Shown here one piece after another: positions 51,859-60,224 of a stretch of 64,000 bases of DNA. Position 1 is the first letter of the stretch, and each line of letters opens with the position of its first letter. The notes under the pieces are model-generated. The model worked only from the letters and a program-made list of their open reading frames with translations, was not told the origin of the DNA and searched no databases. Source of the stretch: Solibacillus ferritrahens (GTDB taxonomy: Bacteria; Bacillota; Bacilli; Bacillales_A; Planococcaceae). Both the position numbers and the translations under genes were made by a program. The stretch lies in contig NZ_JAXCLE010000013.1 in NCBI RefSeq assembly GCF_037027585.1, forward strand, positions 39,813-103,812, given 5' to 3'.

Positions 51859-52824
51859 ATGAAATTATTGGAAGAGGTTCAATTGAAGCCTGTTGAAAGT
51901 CTGAAGGGAAAAGACTTATTAACACTACTTGATTATACAAGTGAGGAAGTAAAGCAATTACTTGAGCTTGCTACACAACTGAAAACAGTTACTAAAGCGG
52001 GGAAATGTCCACGTCTACTAGAAGGTAAGACACTTGGCATGATTTTTGAAAAAAGCTCCACTCGTACTCGTGTATCCTTCGAGGTTGGCATGATACAGTT
52101 AGGTGGATATGGAATGTATATGAATGCGCGTGATATGCAAATAGGGCGTGGGGAACCAATATCAGATACAGGGCAAGTATTGTCTGGGTATTTGGATGGT
52201 ATTATGATTCGTGCTAATTCCCATGCGATGGTTGAAGAGTTAGCTGAGTATGCTACAGTACCGGTTATTAACGGTTTAACAGATCTCGATCATCCTTGTC
52301 AGGCATTGGCGGACCTTGAAACAATTGCTGAAAATAAAGGCGAGCTAAAAGGATTGAAAATAGCGTACATTGGTGATGGCAATAACGTGGCGCATGCGCT
52401 TATCGTTGCTGCTGCGCATGTTGGAATGCATGTATCTGTTGCGACTCCAGTAGGGTATGAATGTAATGAAAGTATTATCGAAAAAGCGCAATACATTGCT
52501 TCCCAAAATGGGGGGACAGTATTCGTAACGAATGACCCAGTAGAAGCAGTAACTAATGCTGATGCCATATATGCAGATGTATGGACTTCAATGGGTCAAG
52601 AAGAGGAAACGGAAAAACGATTAAAAGACTTTACTGGTTATCAAATAAATGATGCACTAGTTGCGCATGCTAAGCCAGATTATATGTTCTTGCATTGTTT
52701 ACCGGCACACCGTGAGGAAGAAGTTGCGACATCAGTTATTGATGGACCAAATTCCTATATATTTGAGCAAGCGGAAAATCGTTTACATGCTCAAAAAGCA
52801 GTTTTAGTATCTTTATTAGCTTAA
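51859..52824 (+). CDS. argF: Ornithine carbamoyltransferase
   Basis: The start is the ATG at 51859 (MKLLEEVQLKPVE), with AGAGGTG seven bases upstream; the frame from 51823 begins inside the promoter. The 321 residues show the carbamoyl-phosphate motif SSTRTRVSF, DHPCQALADL, the ornithine-binding DVWTSMGQE (SMG loop) and FLHCLPAHR. It makes citrulline from ornithine and carbamoyl phosphate in arginine synthesis, or runs in reverse in the arginine deiminase pathway. No other arg or arc genes are in the window, so the direction is undecided. Confidence 0.94.
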   Translation: MKLLEEVQLKPVESLKGKDLLTLLDYTSEEVKQLLELATQLKTVTKAGKCPRLLEGKTLGMIFEKSSTRTRVSFEVGMIQLGGYGMYMNARDMQIGRGEPISDTGQVLSGYLDGIMIRANSHAMVEELAEYATVPVINGLTDLDHPCQALADLETIAENKGELKGLKIAYIGDGNNVAHALIVAAAHVGMHVSVATPVGYECNESIIEKAQYIASQNGGTVFVTNDPVEAVTNADAIYADVWTSMGQEEETEKRLKDFTGYQINDALVAHAKPDYMFLHCLPAHREEEVATSVIDGPNSYIFEQAENRLHAQKAVLVSLLA

Positions 52825-53051
52825 AGATCAAGTAGAGGGTGTACTGCGGGTTGTAGGCACATCTGCTTCCATACAGATTTGCAAGCAGGTAGAGCGAGCA
52901 AATTATGTAGTAGTCCAATACGAATCATAACGGGAGACGCTGTGACGATTTATAGCAGGATTACAGGTGATGTATGTATTCAAGATGGAATGCTTCATCG
53001 CTACATAGTAAAAGCAATCTGGGAGACGCCAGATTGCTTTTTGTTTGTATA
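52820..53051 (+). pseudogene. Possible decayed gene after argF
   Basis: Two protein-like stretches lie in different frames. One runs 52820-52930 (VEGVLRVVGTSASIQICKQV, then ERANYVVVQYES) to a TAA. The other, two bases shifted, runs from about 52918 (ITGDAVTIYSRITGDVCIQ, then DGMLHRYIVK) into the terminator. A single frameshift near 52920-52930 would join them. There is no start codon or ribosome site, and I cannot name the family. The stretch is more GC-rich than normal intergenic DNA here. Confidence 0.35.
53011..53047 (+). terminator. Terminator downstream of argF
   Basis: A perfect 12-bp stem, AAAGCAATCTGG (53011-53022) with CCAGATTGCTTT (53029-53040), then TTGTTTG. Confidence 0.88.
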
Positions 53052-53099
53052 AAAAAATGTAAACATCACTTTATATACTAGCAATGGAACATACTAATT

Positions 53100-53309
53100 T
53101 TAATTAACAAATTGTTGGGCCAATTTTTGGGTGAATTCATTACGTTCATTTTCACTTGCGCTCTTCCACCATGTTTCTAAAAATACTCCTAGTCCAGGCA
53201 ATAAATGTTCCTCACCTCGTGCAATTGCATCATTAACAATATCCTGAAATTCTGCTGCATCAGAACCCATTACGTTTGCAGTAATAGCTTGCCGAATCTG
53301 AAAATCCAT
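53100..53309 (-). CDS. sspI: Small acid-soluble spore protein SspI
   Basis: 69 residues: MDFQIRQAITANVMG, then IARGEEHLLPGLGVFLETWW, matching SspI. It is a minor spore protein made in the forespore late in sporulation. Its presence shows the host forms endospores. An AGGAGG site lies about 12 bases before the ATG, a rather long spacing. It diverges from ysgA, as in B. subtilis, and pheST is the next conserved cluster. Confidence 0.93.
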   Translation of the reverse strand: MDFQIRQAITANVMGSDAAEFQDIVNDAIARGEEHLLPGLGVFLETWWKSASENERNEFTQKLAQQFVN

Positions 53310-53437
53310 ATGAATATGAAACCTCCTTTTCCCATACTTTGTACCAATTTATCAACTTTATACATTGCATCGCGGTATAGATTACGAAAAATTTATGATA
53401 GAATGTAAATTCGAGTACTGAAAAAGGACGGGAAATT

Positions 53438-54199
53438 ATGAAAAGAATTGAATCAACACAAAATGGTCTAGTGAAGCATTGGAAAAAGCTTGTTACTCAG
53501 CGTAAAGAGCGGGAAAAAACAGAAGAATATATAGTAGAAGGATTCCACTTAGTAGAAGAAGCTTTAAAGCACAAAGAGCAAATCGTTCAAGTTATTGTTC
53601 GAGAAGGCGTTGATTTGCCGTTATTATGGGCGATTGACGATGTGACATTAGTATATGTTAACGATGCAGTTGCAAAGGAAATTGCAGAAACTGAAAAATC
53701 CCAAGGTGTATTTGCACATTGTAAACAGCGCCCTATTCCGCAGGATGAACAATATGATTGGCGCAAAGTGCTCTTAGTGGACGCAGTACAGGATCCTGGT
53801 AATATAGGAACAATGATTCGAACTGCTGATGCAGCGGGAATAGATGCAGTCATTTTAGGAAAAGGATGTGTCGATGCTTTTAATCCAAAATCATTGCGTT
53901 CTGCACAAGGCTCACATTTTCATATTCCAGTTATCCGAGGGGACTTAATGGAATGGATTGAAAATTTACAAGCGGATGGTGTTCGTGTATACGGTACTTC
54001 ATTAGAAGAATCGATATCCTATAGAGAAATTGAAAAAAGTGATGCATTCGCACTAATAGTAGGGAATGAAGGGAGCGGTATAAATCCGCAAATTTTGGCT
54101 AAGACAGACCAAAATGTAATTATTCCGATTCTAGGTGGTGCAGAATCTTTAAACGTAGCTGTAGCTACCGGGATTTTATTATATGCTTTTGTAAAATAA
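53438..54199 (+). CDS. ysgA: TrmH/SpoU-family RNA 2'-O-methyltransferase YsgA
   Basis: 253 residues. An N-terminal L30e-like substrate-binding domain (about 1-95) is followed by the SPOUT knot with motif 1 DAVQDPGNIGTMIRTADAAG, motif 2 FALIVGNEGSGI and motif 3 IPILGGAESLNVAVATGI. It methylates a ribose in rRNA or tRNA using S-adenosylmethionine; the exact nucleotide is not known from sequence. GGACGGG lies before the ATG. A strong terminator follows. Confidence 0.92.
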   Translation: MKRIESTQNGLVKHWKKLVTQRKEREKTEEYIVEGFHLVEEALKHKEQIVQVIVREGVDLPLLWAIDDVTLVYVNDAVAKEIAETEKSQGVFAHCKQRPIPQDEQYDWRKVLLVDAVQDPGNIGTMIRTADAAGIDAVILGKGCVDAFNPKSLRSAQGSHFHIPVIRGDLMEWIENLQADGVRVYGTSLEESISYREIEKSDAFALIVGNEGSGINPQILAKTDQNVIIPILGGAESLNVAVATGILLYAFVK

Positions 54200-54204
54200 A
54201 ACAA

Positions 54205-54258
54205 AAAAATATACAGGGGTTTCATAGAATCTTCACACCTATGAAACCCCTGTATTTT
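54205..54258 (+). terminator. Terminator of ysgA
   Basis: A perfect 17-bp stem (54211-54227 with 54239-54255), then TTTGG, with an A run on the left side. Confidence 0.92.
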
Positions 54259-54666
54259 GGTATTTACAGGCAGTTTTATGTAAATAAATCCAGTAAAATA
54301 GGGCAAATGGATTTTTCTGATTAGTCCCAAAAGAATTACTTCATTATGTTCATAGAAATGTCATTTTTGAAATCGAACAGTTTATTTGCTCGCAATTACG
54401 CGGTTTTACTGTGTTTTTCGACATTATTTTAAAATACTAATAAATAAAGGTGCGAAAATAGTAAGAAATAAGGTTTTTTTCCAATTTGATGTTTTGACAC
54501 TTATTTGTTGTTTCACTAAAATCTAAGTAGGTTAGACAAGCGCTTTAAATTTCCGCACGAAAAATAAAAATATAATGCTTTCGAAAATTTTGTGCAAACT
54601 GTTAATTATGGACTTCAATCTAAAATTCCAACTTGGTAATGATGGATTGGGGGATTATCCATTGTA

Positions 54667-54692
54667 TTTAACACTATATGCATAGTGTTAAA
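54667..54692. promoter_or_regulatory. Perfect palindrome ahead of qoxA, possible operator
   Basis: TTTAACACTAT (54667-54677) and ATAGTGTTAAA (54682-54692) are exact inverted repeats around ATGC. No T run follows, so it is more like a protein-binding site than a terminator. It does not match Rex or NrdR consensus spacing. Confidence 0.5.
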
Positions 54693-54754
54693 AGTTGTAA
54701 GTGAATTTATTCAATTGAATTGCACTATTTTCACTATTTTATTTTCGCTCTCAG

Positions 54755-54769
54755 ATGAAAGCGCTTAAG
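54755..54769 (+). promoter_or_regulatory. cre-like site ahead of qoxA
   Basis: ATGAAAGCGCTTAAG matches 13 of 15 positions of WTGNAANCGNWNNCW, missing the last C and W. It lies 43 bases before the qoxA start. CcpA control is a guess. Confidence 0.4.
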
Positions 54770-54811
54770 CAAGATCTAACAAGCTTTATTTAATTGGAAA
54801 GGAGTCCAACT

Positions 54812-55699
54812 ATGAAAGTAAATATGAAGGGAACATTACTCTCTTTCATGGGACTAGGAGCTATTTTATTAGCAGGCTGTAACGACAAGTTAGCAGTACT
54901 TGATCCTAAAGGTCCTCAAGCTCAAAGACAAGCCGACGACACAATGTTATTAATTTATTTGATGTCAGGGATTGTTCTAACAGTATTAGCAATTATGGTA
55001 TTTATGTTAGTTAAGTACCGCGCTTCAAAACAAAGTCCAGATTATGAGCCACCGCACATTCACGGTCACTGGCTTGTAGAAACAATTATGATTGGTATTC
55101 CTGTAATTATCGTTATTTTCTTATCGTTCGTATCTGTTAAGAGTAACTATATTGTAGAAAATGTTCCTCAAGCATACGAAGATCAGGAACCATTAGTAAT
55201 TTATGCTTCATCATCCAACTGGAAATGGCATTTCAGCTACCCAGAGCAAGGAATTGAAACAGTAAACTACTTATACATTCCTGCTGGACGAGCAATTGAA
55301 TTTAAACTATATTCTTACGGTCCAATTACAAGTTTCTGGATTCCACAACTTGGTGGTCAGAAATACGCGATGGCAGACATGGTAACAACTTTACATTTAG
55401 CTGCTGATAACCCAGGCGAATTCTGGGGACGTAACGCGAACTTCTCAGGTCGTGGTACAGCAGAAAATATATTTGATGTAACGGCCTTAACGCAAGCAGA
55501 ATTTGACGAGTGGGTAACAGAAGTTCATGAAACGGCTGCACCTCTAACAGAAGAAAAGTTTGAAGAATTATTGGAGCCAGGTCATCTTGGTAAGTCAACT
55601 TACACAGGTACTCATTTAGAGTTCTCACCAGCTCCTGAACACAACCACGATTCTTCAGATGAAGATGAAAAAGAAGAAGAGGATCACTCTTCACATTAA
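54812..55699 (+). CDS. qoxA: Cytochrome aa3 menaquinol oxidase subunit II
   Basis: The start is the ATG at 54812, with AAAGGAG upstream; an in-frame start at 54794 precedes that site. The 295-residue protein has a lipoprotein signal (ILLAGC), two membrane helices (about 45-67 and 88-110) and the periplasmic cupredoxin domain. The CuA ligands of cytochrome c oxidases are absent, and PQLGGQKYAMADM is typical of quinol oxidase QoxA. The C-terminus is an acidic, His-rich tail (HNHDSSDEDEKEEEDHSSH) of unknown role. First gene of qoxABCD, which oxidises menaquinol and pumps protons. Confidence 0.93.
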   Translation: MKVNMKGTLLSFMGLGAILLAGCNDKLAVLDPKGPQAQRQADDTMLLIYLMSGIVLTVLAIMVFMLVKYRASKQSPDYEPPHIHGHWLVETIMIGIPVIIVIFLSFVSVKSNYIVENVPQAYEDQEPLVIYASSSNWKWHFSYPEQGIETVNYLYIPAGRAIEFKLYSYGPITSFWIPQLGGQKYAMADMVTTLHLAADNPGEFWGRNANFSGRGTAENIFDVTALTQAEFDEWVTEVHETAAPLTEEKFEELLEPGHLGKSTYTGTHLEFSPAPEHNHDSSDEDEKEEEDHSSH

Positions 55700-55736
55700 T
55701 TTTTGAAAGTAAGCACTTTTGAAAGGAGTAACTACT

Positions 55737-57701
55737 ATGTCGGAATTTTTTGCACAGTTTGCAGTTCCACACCCAAGTACCTTGATTTATATCGCAATGG
55801 CTTCAATAGTTTTAGGAAGTATCGCGTTAGTAGCTGTTGTTACTTACTTTAAATTATGGGGTTACTTATGGCGTGAATGGATTACAACTGTTGACCATAA
55901 AAAAATCGGTATCATGTATTTAATCGTCGCTTTAGTAATGCTATTCCGCGGCGGTGTCGATGCCGTAATGATGCGTTTACAGTTAGCTGTTCCAGAAAAC
56001 AGCTTCTTAGATGCACAACACTATAACGAAGTATTTACAACTCACGGGGTAGTAATGATTTTATTCATGGCAATGCCATTCATTACTTTCTTCTTTAACT
56101 ATTTAGTACCATTACAAATCGGGGCACGTGACGTTGCGTTCCCACGTTTAAACAACTTAGCATTCTGGTTATTCTTCATGGGTATGGGATTATTTAATAT
56201 CTCATTCATTATCGGTGGATCACCTGATTCTGGATGGACTTCTTATTTCCCATTAGCGGGTAATGAGTTCAGTACATCCGTTGGTACAAACTACTACATG
56301 CTCTCGCTGCAAATCGCGGGTCTTGGTACGTTATTGACAGGTATTAACTTCATAACGACAATCTTTAAAATGCGTGCACCAGGTATGACATTATTCAAAA
56401 TGCCAATGTTCACTTGGTCAGCACTTATTGCAAACTTAATTATCGTATTTGCATTCCCAGTATTAACAGTAGCTTTAGCTATGGGTACGATGGATCGTCT
56501 ATTCGATACTAAGTTCTTTGCTATCGGAGACGGTGGTATGGACATGCTTTGGGCCAACCTATTCTGGGTTTGGGGTCACCCTGAAGTATATATTTTAATC
56601 TTACCGGCATTCGGTATTTTCTCTGAAGTTATTTCGACATTCTCACGTCGTAATTTATATGGCTATAACTCAATGGTATGGTCAATGATCGTTATTTCAG
56701 TATTCTCGTTCGCTGTATGGACTCACCATTTCTTTACAATGGGTCAAGGTGCATTCACGAACTCGATTTTCTCAATTACAACAATGGCTATCGCCATCCC
56801 AACTGGGGTTAAGATTTTCAACTGGTTATTCACAATGTATAAAGGGAAAATTGAGATGACAACGCCGATGTTATATGCGATGCACTTCATTCCTTTATTT
56901 ACATTAGGTGGGGTAACAGGTGTTATGCTTGCGATGTCAGCAGCTGACTACCAATACCACAACACAATGTTCTTAGTAGCTCACTTCCATAACGTGATCA
57001 TTCCTGGTGTTGTTTATGCGATGTTAGCAGGTTTAACGTTCTACTGGCCAAAAATGTTTGGTTTCATGTTAAATGAGCGTATCGGTAAAGCAACAGTTTG
57101 GGTAATGTCTACAGGTTTCGTACTAGCGTTCATTCCAATGTACATTACTGGTTTAGATGGTCAAGCTCGTCGTATGTACACATATTCAGAATCAACAGGT
57201 TTCAGCATGTTAAACATGTTATCATTCGTTGGTGCTGGTATTATGTCTGTTTCATTCTTAATGCTTGTATGGAATATTTGGTACAGTTTCAAAAACTCTC
57301 CACGCGACATCGGTTCAGATCCATGGGATGCACGTGGTCTTGAGTGGGCGACACATACGCCAATTCCACACTATAACTTTGCAATTACTCCAGACGTAAC
57401 TGATTCAACTTCAGAAGCATTCTGGGATTCTAAGAAAAATGGCACGAAGTTATTCAAAGGTGAAATTAAAGATATTCACATGCCAAATAACTCAGGTCAA
57501 ACATTTATATTATCAGTATTCTTCTTCATCGGTGGTTTCGCTCTAGTATTCAGTATGTTTACTTTAGCAATCATCAGCTTAATCGGTATTTTAGCTTGTA
57601 TGGGTTACCGTTCTATGGAGGACGACCATGGCTATCATATCCACAAACATGAAGTGGAAGAAACAGAAAAAAGCTATGACAAAAAAGGAGGTGCGAAATA
57701 A
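55737..57701 (+). CDS. qoxB: Cytochrome aa3 menaquinol oxidase subunit I
   Basis: Start at the ATG at 55737 (MSEFFAQFAVPHPST), eight bases after GAAAGGAG. The 654 residues form about 14 helices. Haem and copper ligands are visible: His in FTTHGVVMILF, the H-PEVY cross-link motif in WGHPEVYILILPAFG, the His pair in WTHHFFTMG and His in VAHFHNVIIPG. It holds haem a, haem a3 and CuB, where oxygen is reduced to water. The stop overlaps the qoxC start by one base. Confidence 0.96.
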   Translation: MSEFFAQFAVPHPSTLIYIAMASIVLGSIALVAVVTYFKLWGYLWREWITTVDHKKIGIMYLIVALVMLFRGGVDAVMMRLQLAVPENSFLDAQHYNEVFTTHGVVMILFMAMPFITFFFNYLVPLQIGARDVAFPRLNNLAFWLFFMGMGLFNISFIIGGSPDSGWTSYFPLAGNEFSTSVGTNYYMLSLQIAGLGTLLTGINFITTIFKMRAPGMTLFKMPMFTWSALIANLIIVFAFPVLTVALAMGTMDRLFDTKFFAIGDGGMDMLWANLFWVWGHPEVYILILPAFGIFSEVISTFSRRNLYGYNSMVWSMIVISVFSFAVWTHHFFTMGQGAFTNSIFSITTMAIAIPTGVKIFNWLFTMYKGKIEMTTPMLYAMHFIPLFTLGGVTGVMLAMSAADYQYHNTMFLVAHFHNVIIPGVVYAMLAGLTFYWPKMFGFMLNERIGKATVWVMSTGFVLAFIPMYITGLDGQARRMYTYSESTGFSMLNMLSFVGAGIMSVSFLMLVWNIWYSFKNSPRDIGSDPWDARGLEWATHTPIPHYNFAITPDVTDSTSEAFWDSKKNGTKLFKGEIKDIHMPNNSGQTFILSVFFFIGGFALVFSMFTLAIISLIGILACMGYRSMEDDHGYHIHKHEVEETEKSYDKKGGAK

Positions 57702-58300
57702 TGGGTAAAGTAAATAACAATGTTCCTTTAGAGTATTCTACTGAAGAAAATAGCTTAAAAATCTTTGGTTTTTGGACTTTCCTAGGTGCGGAGATTATGT
57801 TATTCGGAACATTATTCGCATCGTACTTCACGCTAGTGGATCGTACAGGTAACGGTCCAACTGCTGCGGAAATTTTCGAAATTACTCCAGTATTAGCAGA
57901 GACATTCATCCTGTTAACATCAAGTTTTACAATTGGTTTAGCCATACATGCCATGCGTCTAGGTAGTAAAAAAGCGACGTTGACATTTATGGGGATTACA
58001 TTACTACTTGGTGCGGCATTCTTAGGTGTAGAGATTTATGAATTCGTACACTATGCACATGTAGGTGCAGGTATTACTGTAAGTGCCTTCACTTCAATTT
58101 TATTAACAACTTTAGGAACTCATGGTCTTCACGTAACGTTCGGTTTATTCTGGGGTATCTTCCTTATGATTCAAATCGCTAAACGTGGTCTGACTTCTGT
58201 AACAGCGGGTAAAGCATTCGTATTCTCACTTTACTGGCACTTCCTAGATGTAGTTTGGATCTTCATCTTCAGTTTCATTTACTTGAAAGGAATGATGTAA
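57701..58300 (+). CDS. qoxC: Cytochrome aa3 menaquinol oxidase subunit III
   Basis: 199 residues with five membrane helices and family stretches FGFWTFLGAEIMLFGTLFASY and GTHGLHVTFGLFWGIFL, plus YWHFLDVVWIFIFSFIYL at the end. It has no redox centre and stabilises subunit I. GGAGGTG sits before the ATG, inside the end of qoxB, and TAATG couples the two genes. Confidence 0.95.
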   Translation: MGKVNNNVPLEYSTEENSLKIFGFWTFLGAEIMLFGTLFASYFTLVDRTGNGPTAAEIFEITPVLAETFILLTSSFTIGLAIHAMRLGSKKATLTFMGITLLLGAAFLGVEIYEFVHYAHVGAGITVSAFTSILLTTLGTHGLHVTFGLFWGIFLMIQIAKRGLTSVTAGKAFVFSLYWHFLDVVWIFIFSFIYLKGMM

Positions 58301-58303
58301 TCT

Positions 58304-58585
58304 ATGGCAAAGTTCTTTCCAATAGGCCAAATTATGGGCTTCGTATTTTCACTGATTTTAACAGTGATTGCAATGCTTGTTTACTTCACAGATATGTCAT
58401 TCACAACTGGAATGATCATCCTGTTAGTAACAGCATTCATTCAGGCAGGTTTACAGTTCATGGTATTCATGCATGCTGGTGAAACAGAAGACAAATGGGC
58501 TATCTACTCAAACATCATTTACGGTATTGGTTTAATTGTACTTACTATTTTAGGTACATTGTTAATTCTAATCTGGGATATGTAA
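58304..58585 (+). CDS. qoxD: Cytochrome aa3 menaquinol oxidase subunit IV
   Basis: 93 residues, three membrane helices, with FIQAGLQFMVFMHAGE, the signature of the small cytochrome o/aa3 subunit IV family. It helps assemble the CuB site. The ATG lies three bases after the qoxC stop; GAAAGGAATG upstream in qoxC can serve as its ribosome site. It is the last gene of the qox operon. Confidence 0.94.
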   Translation: MAKFFPIGQIMGFVFSLILTVIAMLVYFTDMSFTTGMIILLVTAFIQAGLQFMVFMHAGETEDKWAIYSNIIYGIGLIVLTILGTLLILIWDM

Positions 58586-58595
58586 TCGTTAAAAT

Positions 58596-58646
58596 TTCTC
58601 CAGCTAGTTGAAAAGTATTCAGTAATACATTAAACTAGGTGGAGAA
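58596..58646 (+). terminator. Hairpin after qoxD that also contains the pheS promoter
   Basis: TTCTCCAGCTAGTT (58596-58609) pairs with AACTAGGTGGAGAA (58633-58646), with an inner hairpin, but there is no T run. Within it TTGAAA (58608-58613), a 17-bp spacer and TAAACT (58631-58636) form a plausible sigma-A promoter for the pheS leader. Confidence 0.6.
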
Positions 58647-58904
58647 TATATTACGAAATGCTTTGACCGGGAAGAGTAGGTATACAACATTTGTTTTAGG
58701 GAATGCAAGCCAATGACTGAAAGCTTGCTAACAAATTGTATAGTGAAGTTCACCCCGCGAGCAGCATCCGGGATCCACTTGTGGTGAAAGGATTGCCGGC
58801 TAGACATAGTCGTTAGCTCCAATGAAGTGATTGCTTAACGCAATAACTAGGGTGGTACCGCGAAACTCGTCCTCGTCCCTTTCTTAGGGGACGAGGTTTT
58901 TTTA
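58643..58904 (+). ncRNA. T-box riboswitch of pheST
   Basis: The T-box AGGGTGGTACCGCG is at 58849-58862. A strong terminator follows: CCTCGTCCC (58871-58879) with GGGGACGAGG (58887-58896) and seven T. Stem I holds a Phe triplet TTC at 58749-58751 in GAAGTTCACC, the expected specifier setting. Uncharged tRNA-Phe would favour the antiterminator and allow pheST transcription. Confidence 0.94.
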
Positions 58905-58957
58905 TTTTCAAAAATGTAAATAAAGTTGTAAATTTGATTATTTATTAACACAAACTA

Positions 58958-59116
58958 GTTGATTGGAGTGGAGGTTCGACTCCTGCGGGAATAGCGTGAC
59001 AGTGCTTCTGCGGTGGCCGCAATAAATTGCCGCCATCCTCGGCGCAAAGAATTAGAGACAAACAAGTTTGACTCTAATTCTTGCCCGCGGAAAGCGTAAC
59101 CGCAACGGAAATCAAC
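58958..59116. repeat. Palindromic intergenic repeat element, copy 2
   Basis: 159 bp with the same GTTGATT and AATCAAC ends and internal cores as copy 1 at 37604-37709. Its centre differs: it carries an extra near-perfect hairpin, AAGAATTAGAG...CTCTAATTCTT (about 59046-59082), and a GGTGGC/GCCGCC stem. It again lies between a T-box terminator and a synthetase gene. Confidence 0.8.
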
Positions 59117-59169
59117 GTATTCAAAGGCAGAACATTATTTGCAAAACTTAATAAGGAGGACTTTGTAAA

Positions 59170-60207
59170 ATGGAACAACAATTAAAGCAATTAGAACAAG
59201 AAGCATTAGCCAAAATTACTGATGCTGGCGATTTAAAAGCATTAAACGAAGTTCGTGTTGCGTACTTAGGTAAAAAAGGACCAATCACGGATCTTTTAAA
59301 AGGAATGGGGAAACTTTCAGCTGAAGAACGCCCGAAAATGGGTGCCCTTGTGAACACCGTACGCGAAAATGTAACAGCTGAGCTTGAGAAAAAGGTAGCT
59401 GCATTAGAAGAGGCGGCAATTTTAGCACAGCTTGAAAACGAATCAATCGATGTAACATTACCAGGTGCAAAAGTACGTGCAGGAAACCGCCATCTTTTAA
59501 CACGCGTAATTGAAGAAATTGAAGATTTATTCCTAGGAATGGGATACGAAATTGTAGAAGGTCCGGAAGTAGAAAAAGACTACTATAATTTTGAAGCGAT
59601 GAACTTGCCTAAAGGTCATCCAGCTCGGGATATGCAGGATTCATTCTACATTTCAGAAGAAACATTATTACGTACACATACTTCACCAGTACAGGCACGT
59701 ACGATGGAAGCCAAAAAAGGCGAGCCGATTCGTGTAATTTGTCCAGGTAAAGTATTCCGTCGTGATACAGACGATGCAACACATTCTCATCAATTCATGC
59801 AAATTGAAGGTCTTGTAATTGGTGAAAATATTCGCATGTCAGATCTTAAAGGTACTTTGGATGCCCTTGCGAAAAGAATGTTCGGTGCAGAACGCGAAAT
59901 TCGTTTACGTCCATCATTCTTCCCATTCACAGAGCCATCTGTAGAAGTGGACGTATCTTGTCATAAATGCTCAGGTAAAGGCTGTAACGTATGTAAACAA
60001 ACAGGCTGGATCGAAATTTTAGGTGCCGGTATGGTACATCCGAACGTACTTGAAATGGCTGGATATGATTCAACGGTTGTTTCAGGTTTCGCATTCGGAA
60101 TCGGTGCCGAGCGTATCGCAATGTTAAAATACGGTGTGGATGATATTCGTCATTTCTATACAAATGACACGCGCTTCTTATCACAATTCCACCAGGCAGA
60201 AGTGTAA
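59170..60207 (+). CDS. pheS: Phenylalanyl-tRNA synthetase alpha subunit
   Basis: 345 residues. An N-terminal coiled coil (about 1-85) binds tRNA; the class II core has LLRTHTSPVQARTM, the motif 2 loop FRRDTDDATHSHQF, the CHKCSGKGCNVCKQTGW stretch typical of PheS, and motif 3 GFAFGIGAERIAMLKYG. With PheT it forms the alpha2-beta2 enzyme. AAGGAGG lies ten bases before the ATG. pheT starts 17 bases after the stop. Control is through the T-box upstream. Confidence 0.97.
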   Translation: MEQQLKQLEQEALAKITDAGDLKALNEVRVAYLGKKGPITDLLKGMGKLSAEERPKMGALVNTVRENVTAELEKKVAALEEAAILAQLENESIDVTLPGAKVRAGNRHLLTRVIEEIEDLFLGMGYEIVEGPEVEKDYYNFEAMNLPKGHPARDMQDSFYISEETLLRTHTSPVQARTMEAKKGEPIRVICPGKVFRRDTDDATHSHQFMQIEGLVIGENIRMSDLKGTLDALAKRMFGAEREIRLRPSFFPFTEPSVEVDVSCHKCSGKGCNVCKQTGWIEILGAGMVHPNVLEMAGYDSTVVSGFAFGIGAERIAMLKYGVDDIRHFYTNDTRFLSQFHQAEV

Positions 60208-60224
60208 GAAGGAGGACAATATAA

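Larger units (their letters stand above)
54259..54811 (+). other. Long upstream region of qoxABCD
   Basis: No gene is seen in these 550 bases. The region holds a TATAAT (54571-54576) without a clear -35, an AAGCGCTT core (54538-54545), a perfect palindrome (54667-54692) and a cre-like site (54755-54769). If the TATAAT is used, the qox leader is about 230 bases long. Confidence 0.5.

Noticed and set aside
58973..58983. GGTTCGACTCC, resembling a tRNA T-loop
   Set aside because: It lies inside the palindromic repeat element. No acceptor stem, D-arm or anticodon arm can be placed around it, and copy 1 has a different sequence here.
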